64,000 nucleotides of DNA from Turnera subulata (lineage: Eukaryota > Streptophyta > Magnoliopsida > Malpighiales > Passifloraceae): NCBI GenBank assembly GCA_028386065.3, contig JAKUCV010002880.1, positions 228,952 through 292,951 of the forward strand, given 5' to 3'. The translations under genes and the position numbers were made by a program. The notes beneath the pieces are model-generated. The model made no database searches. It was not told the DNA's origin and was given only the letters and a program-made list of their open reading frames with translations. This document shows positions 43,937 to 57,295 of the stretch, in pieces; the first letter of the stretch is position 1, and every line of letters begins with the position of its first letter.

Positions 43937-46036
43937 GTGACTAGTTCTGGAGATAACCGCTTTCGACGTCCCATATCATCAGTCAGATGCTTTGAGTGCA
44001 ACGAGTTGGGACATTACCGTTATGCATGCCCGAAGCTTGGGAGAGTCAGTAACTCTGCACCAGCACCAACAGTTCAGGCCTCTATGGCTAGTGTGCCAGG
44101 TGGATCTAGAGTACAAGGACAAAGACAAGGACGTGGTCGTGGGAATCCTTCCGCAAGGACCCAATCTGGAGCCAACCAAAGCACAGCAGTTCCTAGAGCT
44201 TTTGTCATCACCTCAGAAGAGGACCCCGATGCTGCCCAAGTTATAGTAGGTATCTTTACAATACATGGTAGTGTTGCATACACATTAATTGATCCTGGAG
44301 CTACACATTCCTTTATTGCTCAGACCTATGCTATGCAACATAACTGTGAAGATATATCCTTAGAAAAACCGATGAGGGTTAGATTACCCGCAGGCATCAT
44401 AGTGAGGCTAGATAGAGTTTGTAAGGATGTGCCGCTAGTATTCGAGAACGAAACCTTTCCTGCTCGACTCATTGTCATGAACATGGGAGGATTTGATATA
44501 ATCCTAGGCATGGATTGGTTGTCGAAGTACCAAGCTTTAGTGGATTGCCGAGCTAAGCAAGTGAGGTTGACATCCGCCGAAGATCGGTCGATTGTTTTGT
44601 CCGGAGTAAGGAGAACTACAACCACATGTAGTATCTCTGCTACCCAGGGCTACGGAATGAAGCAACATGGTCCAGATGCTTTGCTGACCCACATGCCAGG
44701 CGGAGAGACACAAGACCCTACCCTAGAGGATGTATTGGTTGTGAGGGAGTTTGTTGATGTTTTTCCAGATGATCTACCAGGTTTGCAACCAGACAGAGAT
44801 GTTGAGTACACCATCGAGCTTGTATCTGGAGTTACACCTATCTCGATGGCACCATACAGGATGGCACCAATAGAGCTTCAGGAGCTGAAGAAGCAGCTAG
44901 ACGAACTATTAGAGAAAGGTTTCATCAGACCTAGTACCTCACCATGGGGTGCACCAGTCTTGTTCGTGAAGAAGAAGGACAGTAGTCTGCGTATGTGTGT
45001 AGACTATCGCCAGATCAACAAGGTGACAATCAAGAACAAGTACCCGTTACCGAGGATTGACGATCTTTTTGACCAGCTTCAAGGAGCAATGGTATTTTCA
45101 AAGATTGATCTCCGATCGGGCTATCACCAAATTAAGATTTCGGAGAAGGACACACCGAAGATAACTTTTCGCACACGGTATGGCCACTACGAATTCACTG
45201 TGGTACCTTTCGGTTTGACCAATGCACCGGCAGTGTTCATGTGCTTGATGCACTTGGTGTTGAACGAGTTTTTGGATAAGTTCGTTGTGGTCTTCATCGA
45301 CGATATCCTCATTTACTCCAAGAACAAGGAAGAGCACGAAGAGCATTTGAGGATAGTGCTTCAAAGGTTACGGGAGAAGCAGCTGTATGCCAAATTCAGC
45401 AAGTGTGAATTTTGGCTTGGAGAAGTTTCCTTCCTCGGACATGTTGTAGGCGGAGATGGAATAAAGGTTGATCCTCCCAAAGTTAGGGCTGTGTTGGAGT
45501 GGGAGCCTCCTAAGAATGTGTCCGAAGTCAGGAGTTTTCTTGGCCTTGCAGGATATTATCGGAGATTCATAGAAGGTTTTTCCTTATTAGCCAGTCCCAT
45601 GACTAAGCTATTGAGGAAAGAACAAGCTTTTGTTTGGAGCCCGGAATGCCAACAGAGTTTTGAGGAGCTTAAGAAGAAGCTGACCACGGCACCAGTGCTG
45701 ACAGTACCGAAGCCAGGAGTGGAGTACGTGTTGTTTTGTGATGCATCAGGACTTGGTTTAGGAGCTGTGCTGATGCAAGAAAGACGAGTGATTGCTTATG
45801 CCTCTAGACAGCTAAGGACTCATGAGAAGAACTACCCGACTCATGATCTTGAGATGACAACTATGATTTTGGCTCTGAAGATTTGGAGACACTACTTGTT
45901 TGGAGAGAAGTGCCGAATCTTCACCGACCACAAAAGCCTTAAGTACATCATGACTCGGAAGGAGCTTAATCTGCGAAAAAGACGTTGGGTTGAGTTGCTT
46001 AATGATTACTATCGAGTATCACCCAAGGAAGGCTAA
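43937..46036 (+). pseudogene. pol: Gypsy nucleocapsid, protease, RT and RNase H
   Basis: This continues the gag frame. It contains a CCHC knuckle ([14 protein letters not shown] near 43988), a protease motif [10 protein letters not shown] at about 44288 (usual form D-S/T-G), reverse transcriptase with [13 protein letters not shown] and [10 protein letters not shown] (about 45289), and RNase H with [13 protein letters not shown] (about 45733). At about 46008 the frame is lost: the conserved sequence ahead of TIEYHP is short by a number of bases not divisible by three, consistent with an 8-bp deletion. The product therefore ends prematurely. Confidence 0.93.
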
Positions 46037-47623
46037 TGTGGTAGCTGACGCTTTGAGCCGGAGACAATCGGATGATGCCTCCACTAGTTACTCGATGTTT
46101 TCACTTATCGAGTTAAGGAAGTTGGGAGTTGACTTGACAGTGGATTCTACAGGAGCTTTGCTGGCACACATGAGTGTCAAGTCTAACCTAAGAGGATGGA
46201 TAGTGGAGTTACAAGATGGAGATCCCGACCTGGTCAAGCTAAAGGAAGGAGTAAGAAGTGGAAAGAAAGACAAGTTCCGTATAGCTGATGATGGAGCATT
46301 GATGATAGGGAAACGAGTATGTGTACCCAATATCAGTAACCTGCGTAGTCAGATCCTAGATGAAGTTCATATGACGCCGTATGCGATGCATCCTGGAAGC
46401 ACCAAGATGTATCAGAACCTGAAGAGCCATTTCTGGTGGCCTCGCATGAAGAAGGATGTGGCCGAGTATGTCGCTAGATGCAATACTTGCCAGCAAGTGA
46501 AAGCCGAACATCAGGCTCCAGCGGGCAAGATGAGATCATTGACAATACCGGAGTGGAAGTGGGAGATGATCACCATGGATTTTGTGATTGGTTTACCGAT
46601 GACTCGGAGGCAGCATGATGCTATTTGGGTCATCGTTGACCGATTAACAAAATCGGCTCATTTTCTCCTTATCTGCCAGACTGATACCATGGACACATTG
46701 GCGGGTAAGTATGTTGCTGAGATTGTGAGACTACACGGGATTACAAAGTCTATAGTCTCAGACAGAGATCCTAGATTCACCTCACGATTCTGGAAGAGTT
46801 TACAAGCTGCTTTGGGAACCAAGTTGAGCTTCAGCACTGCTTTTCATCCTCAGGCAGATGGACAGTCTGAGAGGACTATACAGACATTGGAGGACATGCT
46901 TAGAGCTTGTGCACTTAACTTCGTGGGAGCTGGGATAAGTATCTGCCCTTGGCAGAGTTTGCTTATAACAACGGCTACCATTCCAGCATTGGTATGCCAC
47001 CTTTTGAGGCTCTCTATGGAAGGAAGTGTAGAAGTCCGGTATGTTGGGATGAGGAAGGAATGAGATTGATTGTTGGACCAGAGTTAGTCCAGCAGACAGT
47101 GGACAAGATCCAGACGGTGAGACAGTGTATGAGAGCTGCTCAGGATCGGCAGAAGAGCTATGCTGACAAATACCGACGCGAGATGGAGTATAACATTGGT
47201 GAGAAGGTTTTTCTTAGAGTTGCACCTTGGAAGGGAGTGATCAGGTTCGGCAAGAGAGGAAAGCTGAGTCCAAGGTATATCGGGCCATGTGAGATTGTGG
47301 AGAGAATTGGACCACTGGCTTACAGGTTGTCTTTGCCTGATGAGCTATCACGCATTCATGATGTGTTTCACGTCTCCATGCTGAGGAGATACCGATCAGA
47401 CCCTAGTCATATTGTGGCCCCGGTGGATGTTGAAGTGGCAGAAGACCTTACCTACACAGAAGTGCCGGAACAGATTCTTGCTCGAGAAGTACGGCAGTTG
47501 CGGAACCGTACCATTCCTATGGTTAAGGTCAAGTGGAGTAAGCATTCTGCTAACGAGTCAACATGGGAAGTCGAGGAGCATATGCGGTCCCAGTATCCGC
47601 ATCTCTTCACCGGTTTGGAGTGA
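46010..47623 (+). pseudogene. pol: Gypsy integrase and chromodomain, frameshifted
   Basis: After the frameshift, [17 protein letters not shown] leads into the integrase. The HHCC zinc region (HPGSTKMYQNLKSHFWWP...CNTCQQ) is at about 46390-46490. The DDE core has MDFVIGLP (46575), SDRDPRF (46758) and QSERT (46863). A one-base deletion near 46930 changes frame again. The remainder (AEFAYNNGYHSSIGMPPFEALYG, then the GPY/F region KLSPRYIGPCEIVERIG, then a chromodomain-like VKVKWSKHSANESTWEVEEHM) is intact to the TGA at 47621-47623. The C-terminal chromodomain classifies the element as a chromovirus. Confidence 0.93.
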
Positions 47624-47657
47624 ATTTCGGGGACGAAATTCTTTTAAGGGGGTAGAC
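47622..47657 (+). other. Hairpin and polypurine tract before 3' LTR
   Basis: GAATTTCGGGGACGAAATTC (47622-47641) forms an 8-bp stem with a GGGA loop. It is followed by TTTTAAGGGGGTAGAC, which supplies the purine run used to prime plus-strand synthesis, directly before the LTR. The same arrangement occurs reversed at 61627-61664. Confidence 0.8.
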
Positions 47658-49722
47658 TGTAACAGCCCGGGTAAAATTTTATATTTTACCGGGACTGTAA
47701 AAATGCTTTGTACAGTAATTTACCATGTAAAATAATCTTGGGTAATTATTTCAGGGTAAATTATGCATCGGATTCCGAAACCGACCCTTACCCCACGCTC
47801 GGGGTTTTTCTGCGTATTTTACGGACCAAAGTTGGAATTTTACGGGTCCAGGAATCTTCAGAAAAGTCAGGCTTAACCTCGAATTATCGGGCCAGAAATA
47901 AAGTCAAGGGGGTATTATAGTTATTTTCTGGTCCGGACGGGACACGACTGCATAATTGAAATTATGCAGCCGCCTCTTTCCTGTTATGCTCGTGAAATTC
48001 TTGCTTCCCTGTTATGCCCGTGAGCTGCTCCCATTATTTTTCCCTAACTGCACTCTTCATCCTCACCCTGCAAACTCACTGCCTGCAAACCCCACCTGCA
48101 TAAACACATCACAGCTCACCTCCTTTTTCAATTTCCCTGCAAAACCACACAACACCAAACACTAAACCAACCAGAAAAAAAAGAAGAGAAAAGTTAGCAA
48201 AAGAAAAAGAAAAAAAAAAGAAAAACAAACCATACACAAACACCACCAACGAGCCACCTCACCACCACACGCCGCCGCCACTCAACGCCTTCCTCCACGC
48301 TCCACTGTTCACACGGCGGCCTCACCGCCACCCTTCCGTCGACGTCGCCGTTCGAGTGCAGCCTTCGTTGCCCGATTGCACCTCCTGACGCGACACCAGT
48401 GGCTAGGACTCGACGGACGCCTCCTTTCTCCCCGCTGCAGCCGCCGCCGTCGAGCTCTGTCCCCTGCTGCACCACGATCTGCAGATCGCCGCGTCGTCCT
48501 CCCAGCTGTCGTCTTGCCCCGACCTCGCACCTCCTCTTCCGTGCCGTCAAGCAGCCGCCCTCGCCCGTCAATCTCGCGCCGCCATTCCTAGGAATTGATA
48601 ACGAGCAGTACCCTTAGGAGCCTGAGCCGGAACACTTCGAGGACTATCAGGAATAGGAAATCGGCTAAGGTGAGGATAAGTAAATATTTATATACTGCCG
48701 TAGTACCAAGTTGCTGTTGTGTTATATGCTTGAATAATTCTTTATGGCTGTGAATAGTTGTTGTGAGATGAATTTAATTGTTGTTTGTTGCCGTTGATGT
48801 TGTTGAATTGATGCTACTATTGGTGTTATTGGTAATATTAGAAATGTGGTATTAGTGGGTTATTTCTGTTGTTGTTGGTTGTAGAGTACCGAGGGTACTG
48901 GTTAAATAAGTTTGTATTATCCAGACGAGAGGAGAGACTGTGAGCCTGCTCGGGATAATGAGAGAATGGAGGATGGTAGAAATTAAGTAACTAGGAATAA
49001 TTAAAATGGTCACATCTAGACATCTAGTAATCACAGTTAAATGTTAGAATAGCCAGATGGTAGTCTTATTTTTATGGTGCTGGGGGAGAGTGTGCTTGGG
49101 ATCTGCTCCCTGTCTGTGCCAGTTTTACATGGAGGTACCAGAGCGGGATCCACGGGCTAGCTAGCTTGACTACCAGGCGACAACCATCATTTAACTAGTG
49201 ATAGGGGTCCTGTTAATAAAATTGGTATAGCGTGTCTAGAATCACAGAGTATGTTATTTAGGGTTCGTATGAACCTTAGGTAATTGCTGTTGATGTGACT
49301 TGGATTATTTACGGTTGTTGTATATGTATATTTGCTTATGGATTTTACCTGGTGAGCACTTCGGACTCACCCCTCGCCTGCGTGACCTGGTCGCGTAGTT
49401 TGATTGTGCGTAGCTCAGGTACGTTCTAGGCATGCTGTGGTGCACCCTCTGCCAGGCCCGGATCCATCCTGCGTTGCATCATGTTTATACTGTTGTCTGT
49501 TGTTGTGTTGTATTAAGACTTCCGCTACTTGCATTTAATAACTCTGTGGATTAATGCTTGTTGTAATAATGTTCCCGTACCGGGACAAGTACGGTTGATG
49601 TATTATGTACTTTTAATGTATTAATTCTGTTGGTTGTGATATTTACCGCTGTGGTTATTGTAATAGTATGTGGTCCCACGTGTTTACTGTGTATAACGGT
49701 AAATACGGAACGGGGCGTTTCA
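47658..49722 (+). repeat. 3' LTR of the gypsy element
   Basis: This LTR is 2065 bp, with the same ends and internal order as the 5' LTR. It lacks the 58-bp duplication and the 13-bp insertion of the 5' copy. The UUCG stem-loop is at 49351-49371. AACAG follows it. Confidence 0.95.
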
Positions 49723-50070
49723 AACAGTGGTTGACTTTCTTCCTTTGTTGGCTGCTCAGCTAAGGAAAAAAAAATACAAAAAGAAATGAGAAAATTGTTG
49801 GCCCGAGTGTCTCTCTACTCGTATGGAGGAGTAAGCCAAGGGTGACGCTGTTAGGCTAGAACTCACAAAACATCGGAACCATCTCATTAAAAGAGTGAAC
49901 GATTGTCATGTATATCATTTTTTTCCTCTTTCCTTTTATTAGTAACTCTGTATTTTTTATTCACATCTTTGTTGCTCTCTCTTTTCTTATTGGTTTAGGT
50001 TCGGGCTGACGATATGGAATTGTTGGATACAGTTTCACTAGTTTACAATGAACAGGTCTATCTGATAAGA

Positions 50071-50222
50071 CCTTCAGGCTTGGGCGTTGACTGATATGAT
50101 ATCTTGTGCATGCCAATGCCAATTTTGTAATTTCCTTCCATCATCCTAATTTGTCGGTCTATGGTACCTTCAGGGGGAATGTGATTGATATGATATTTAG
50201 TGCATGCCAATGCCAGTTTGGC
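50071..50222 (+). repeat. Imperfect tandem repeat, 96-bp period
   Basis: CCTTCAGG followed by TGATATGATAT and GTGCATGCCAATGCCA occurs at 50071-50128 and again at 50167-50222. The copies differ by several substitutions and small gaps. Confidence 0.65.
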
Positions 50223-51170
50223 TCCCAACTTTGGCTCCAGATATGCACTCTAATAGTTTAATTTACTACATGTTCTCCAGTTGGTAAGGATGATTGCACA
50301 ACTCAATAACACCTAAAAAATCTTAATATTCATTAAAAGAAGTCAACGATTGACATTAACATTTTTTTCCTTTTCCTTCTACTAATAACACTTGTATTTT
50401 TTATTCACTACGCTTTAATGTTCTCTTAAAAAAATTCCATAGCTTATTTAAGAATATTTTAAATTACGGACTAATAAGGAGATCAAAAGGCTGGAAAGTG
50501 GTTAGAAATTATAATGATTTTCTCACGTGTTTTTTTAATAAAAATAACTTAACACATAAAAATTAATAAAACAAAACTTCCCCCTTCATAAAAATTATCA
50601 AATTTGAAATTTGTAGTATTTTTAGAAATTAAACACCTAGAATAATTAAAGGCAGGCTCTTAGGATCATAACATAATTTGCCTCATTATCTCTCAATGTA
50701 TAACTAGCCTCAGACCTATGGGATTGAGTAAATAATTTTCCAGTTTCTTAAAATAATAACTTAAAACTCTAATTTGATTACTTCTTATTATTTAATTTGA
50801 GAAAATAGCTAAATAGATAAATCATTCAAATATTAGTAAAGCACCATCAAAGCAGGTATAAAACAAAAAAAAAAACTTCCTTCTTCCTTAATTCTCTTTA
50901 TTCTCTATATTACTCTTGAGAATAATATATTTTCCAATTAGAAAAGACTATTTCATCATATCTTTAAATCCCAAACTTCATATCCTTTTTCTAAATTTTT
51001 GTTTTTAGTATCCATTGTAATTAAAAAATTATTATTTATGGACGTAAGTTTATACACGCCTCCTGCAACTCCTTCACCATGTCATTACTTTTCTTTTTTT
51101 TTTTAAAGAAAATTCAACACTTAATAAGGTAGAAATAAAAGAGATGCCATCTTACCTATATATTATTGTA

Positions 51171-51275
51171 ATCTCGTTTTCCATGATGACTTAAGGGGCC
51201 TTTCATGGCCACGCTTTTGTGCTAGTTAAATTTCAATAATATGGGCTTGGCCCCGCTAATTCAAAAACAAAAAAA
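51171..51275 (+). mobile_element. 5'-truncated LINE (L1-type) 3' end
   Basis: A 105-bp insertion ends in an A-rich tail and is bounded by a perfect 15-bp duplication CTATATATTATTGTA (51156-51170 and 51276-51290). Its 3' part, TTTCAATAATATGGGCTTGG, resembles plant L1 3' ends as I remember them. The tail and target duplication show LINE-type retroposition. Confidence 0.7.
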
Positions 51276-52805
51276 CTATATATTATTGTACGTACTATTG
51301 TGAACAGTTGGATATGACAGCTACTTTCATGCTCTAGGCCTAAATTAGTTCGCAAATTGAATTAACATAGTTGTTGTTATATCCTACATATGGACATGCT
51401 TCAACAAAATTTAATACTTGAAAATTCCATTTTACAGAGGTTGCACTAAGTATTGAGCATCTATTCTCTAGGTTTGAATTAGTCCCCTAATTGAATTAAC
51501 TTAGTTCTTATATATCGTAGATGGACTTGGACATGGTACAACGATATTTAAAACTTGTAAATTTAATTTTACGGAATTTTATTAAGTGTCGTATAGCTAT
51601 CATATTTCAAATCAAAGTTCCCACTCTTTTAAAAGTTTAGATTTTAATTTTTTTTAAAAAATGAAAATTTCTAATTAGCTTTAATGTAATTATTCATGCT
51701 ATATTAGTATAATTTGAGCACTGTTATTTTTAATATCATAGAATTAATCTTGAGAACTCAAGAGGGAAAAATGATTATAATTTATGAAAATTATTTATCA
51801 TGTCATACAAAGTACTGAGTCCCTATTGCCTCAAATCAAAATTTTCAAATATTTTAGTGCGAGGGTTTAGTATCCCGAAACTCAAAACTCATTGGAATCT
51901 GTAAAGAAGAGATGAAAAGAGGAAATAATTTTTCTTATGCTACTGATTTAGGAGATAGAAAAATAATTTTCTTATGTTAATGATTTAGGGAACAAAAAAG
52001 TTAAGAACATAGAAACTTTGTAACACGTAATACTGCACTAGTGAATAAAAACAATTTCCTGTTTTTTGAATTCATTCAGTTTGAGTTTTTTTTTTTTTTT
52101 TTACAAAAGGAACTACTATAAAATTATACTCCAGCAAATGCAGATGCCTTATGGATTTAGTGCATTATAGAAAATGTTCGAATAAAACATAAAAGTTTTC
52201 AGGCTGCCAAACTCTAACGACCCATGAATATATTGGGTAAGGTTTTTATTTCAGAAAGAATCATTGAGACCAACATACCATTAACATTGTGATCAAGTCG
52301 GTGCACAGCACCGCCACATGGCACATCCCAAAACTTGCTTGCACCAACTTTAGTGACATAAAATAGATGGAATTGGAACAACACCCGAACACTAATATGG
52401 AGTTATAGATCACAGAGTTATATAAATTTGTTAAGAAGATGAAAAAAAAAATTCACATGCCAAACCAGTTTAAAACCCTTCTCTATATTTTCAGTCCTGG
52501 TATGGAGTGAACTAATGGTTCCAAAACAACCATCACCATCTAAAGAAATGGAGAATCAGAACATCAGATAGTGCTTTGCATGGTTTTGGAGAAGATTTCA
52601 TGGTTCTTTTATTGAAATGGTGTTAGCCTAGGACAGTGCCATGACATCAACCTTGTGAATTCTGTTCCCAAACAATTACAAAGTAAGGCATTTTTTTTTT
52701 GTTTTTCAATGACATGTACACTTGATAAATACAATGTCAAACTAGGAATGAAAGATCAATACATGATAAACTTATGCTTTGTCCATGTAAAGCTACTGAT
52801 AGAGC

Positions 52806-54978
<2,173 letters not shown>

Positions 54979-57295
54979 GGTCCAAAAAGAGAAAGGCAGA
55001 TGCGTTTCTTGAAAGAATATGGTTGTAGATAATACAAAAGAGAGGAAAGGAAAAAGCAGAGTGGACAATACAAGCTAGTCCACGAATTCACTTATATTTA
55101 TAGTCTCTCACTTAAAAAGTTTATGTCTTTATAAAATTAAAGGAGAGAGATAAAGAGAGAGAGAGGTGAAGGGGACAAGGAAAACTCGAAAAGCACATGA
55201 AAGAAAAAAGGATGAGATAGATTGGCCACGTACGTTGAAGATTGGAGAAAAGGCAAGATGGGAGAATCTATGATGGTTGGAAACTGATTCACTCTTTCTT
55301 TCTTTCTTTGCTTTTAGACAAAAACAAAAAAAACAAAAAAACTGTACACAATTAATAATAGCCAAGAACATTGCAAAGAACTAAATTAAAATAATCCATT
55401 AGTAAAACAATAGTGGGTATTCCATTCCATTACTTGACAATGTGTCATCCTCATCCACATCCTACAATCCTGCTATGTATTTGAATATTATATGAGAGCT
55501 TGCTACTTTTTATGTCAAACTTTTATGTCTAAAGAAACTTTTTCTTTTATGTCAAACAAAACTTTATCACGGTGAAGGAAGCTTCATTGTTTTTATTTTG
55601 GATCTTCTTTGGATACATTTTTTTTGTGGAATATTCTTTTTTAATCAAAAGCATTGGGTTGCAATTATACAGCTATGGTATGAAGAGAAAATTATTAGCA
55701 TCATCTGGTCGAATTATTTTTTTTTTGGCAGGGAATCTCTCTAATTATTTTTTGTATTGGGTAGGAAATCTCTCGAATTATCAGTCAATGCAGAATCCTT
55801 CCCTGATCTTAAAATTTTTTCAAATTTATCATTTACTACTTCCAATCGGTTAGATTTTAACCATGCCTGTTATTAGATGTATTTCCACACACTTACACAG
55901 TTGGTAGTTGGTACTCAAAAAATTAGAAGTAGATGAGTTAGGTTGCGCGGTATCCTTATGCAAACCCATTTTTCTTGTCAAACCAACCCCTTGGGCCTTT
56001 GAATTTGTTGAGATTTATACATTAATGCACATTATAAACAAGTCAATGCACAACTTAAGTAATTATTGAGTTTCCATCAGGGATGGCAATGGGTCGGGAT
56101 CGGGGTCCCCATTGAGAAGGTTCCCCACCCAGAAAACTTGATGTCTAGCGTCAGCTCATTATACTTTCGTGGGAATACCTTGTAACGAAGGATCATTACA
56201 TACCAAATGCACAAATTGAATCGAAAAGCAACCATAAGCAATCTAAGGAAAGATCCAATAGCCTTTCTGCTATATATAGGATTCCTTTGAATTATGACAA
56301 TAATTTGATTAGCCACGGACCTACTTATACTGTTATTGTCATTGTTCTTTTCCCCCCTCGTTTATCATGTAAAGAATTAAGGCCACCGACTTGGCAATCT
56401 ATAGCATTTTTTTTTAAAAGAAATCGAATGAAAGTGGTATATATCGTTTATCCTAAATAGAATGCACATACATCAGAAAAGAGAGGCTTCCCACTAATTC
56501 CCAAATCCCAAGGAAACATAATAATTGCTTTTTGTCCAGAGTACTCTGAATTCCCAATCCAAACATGTTTCTGAAAAACATAAATCATACCACTAGCATA
56601 TATCTTTGTGGAGTATCTTATATATCATTTAATAAGTTTTTTTCTTATGGGGCTATAACTAATTTATTTTTTTTATATTTGAAGAGTACCCGTAGCTCGA
56701 TGCATCACCCTTATGAGGTAGAACTTCCAACTAATTTATTACTTATATTTTTTTCTCTTCGTTGCACTTTATTAATTAATTATTAGCATTCTTAATTTTT
56801 TTTTAATATTAAACACGTCTCTCCATGTTTGAAGTAAGTGCTTTGGCTAATTTTTTATATTCTCACCTTAATTTTAGTGTTGTTTCACTTGGGCCATTTA
56901 TGAATTTTTCTGAATATAATTTAGCTAATTTAACATTATTTTATTGAGAATTGCTGTTTTTTTGGGTACAACACTATACAATCTTGCCATCCGTTGCCAG
57001 TTTTATCAAATCCAAAAAACCCAATTTTTTTTTTCTCACAAATCTCTCAGTCCTTAATCCTCTCCCAACAACTCCCAAATAACAATCCTTACTATCCCCT
57101 TGGATCCAACTCAAATTATGTAATATCTTCAAATGCATAATTCTGTAGAAAATTATTTTAAGCAAAAACAAAAAAAGTTAAACGTAAAGCACCACATGTG
57201 TTATTTTTGAAATTTTTGTGTTTGAGCCTCTTATGTGTATTTGGAGAAACACTGGAAAACATTATATGCATATCAATTATAATAATTATGTATTT
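54979..57295. other. Promoter region and AT-rich spacer
   Basis: The left part is the promoter of the guanosine deaminase gene. The rest shows no gene. At 56081-56120 the sequence AGGGATGGCAATGGGTCGGG looks like one end of a plant hAT-type MITE, but I see no matching second end or target duplication. Confidence 0.45.
55094..55101 (-). promoter_or_regulatory. TATA box of the guanosine deaminase gene
   Basis: TATAAATA on the minus strand lies 116 bases upstream of the ATG at 54978. Transcription would start near 55065, giving a leader of about 90 bases. A GA-rich stretch at 55140-55175 lies further upstream. Confidence 0.55.

Larger units (their letters stand above)
40782..49722 (+). mobile_element. 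Complete but defective Ty3/gypsy chromovirus, 8.9 kb
   Basis: The element has two LTRs (40782-42916 and 47658-49722), a primer-binding site, gag, protease, reverse transcriptase, RNase H, integrase, a C-terminal chromodomain-like segment and a polypurine tract, in the order of plant chromoviruses, most like the Tekay (Del) clade. LTRs begin TGTAACAGCCCGGG and end GGGGCGTTTCA. The coding region has two in-frame amber stops (43790-43792 and 43877-43879) and two frameshifts (near 46008 and 46930), so it cannot move by itself. I counted seven mismatches in the first 175 bases of the LTR pair, so the insertion is not brand new. Confidence 0.95.
49728..52805. other. AT-rich intergenic region with repeat remnants
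   Basis: No complete gene is seen. A short open segment at 50000-50094 follows a TTTAG acceptor-like site and encodes ADDMELLDTVSLVYNEQVYL before a stop; I do not recognise it. A 96-bp-period repeat lies at 50071-50222. Sequence near 50215-50285 resembles 35310-35380, so both sides of the gypsy element may descend from one duplicated locus. A truncated LINE lies at 51171-51275. The remainder is AT-rich without features. Confidence 0.5.
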
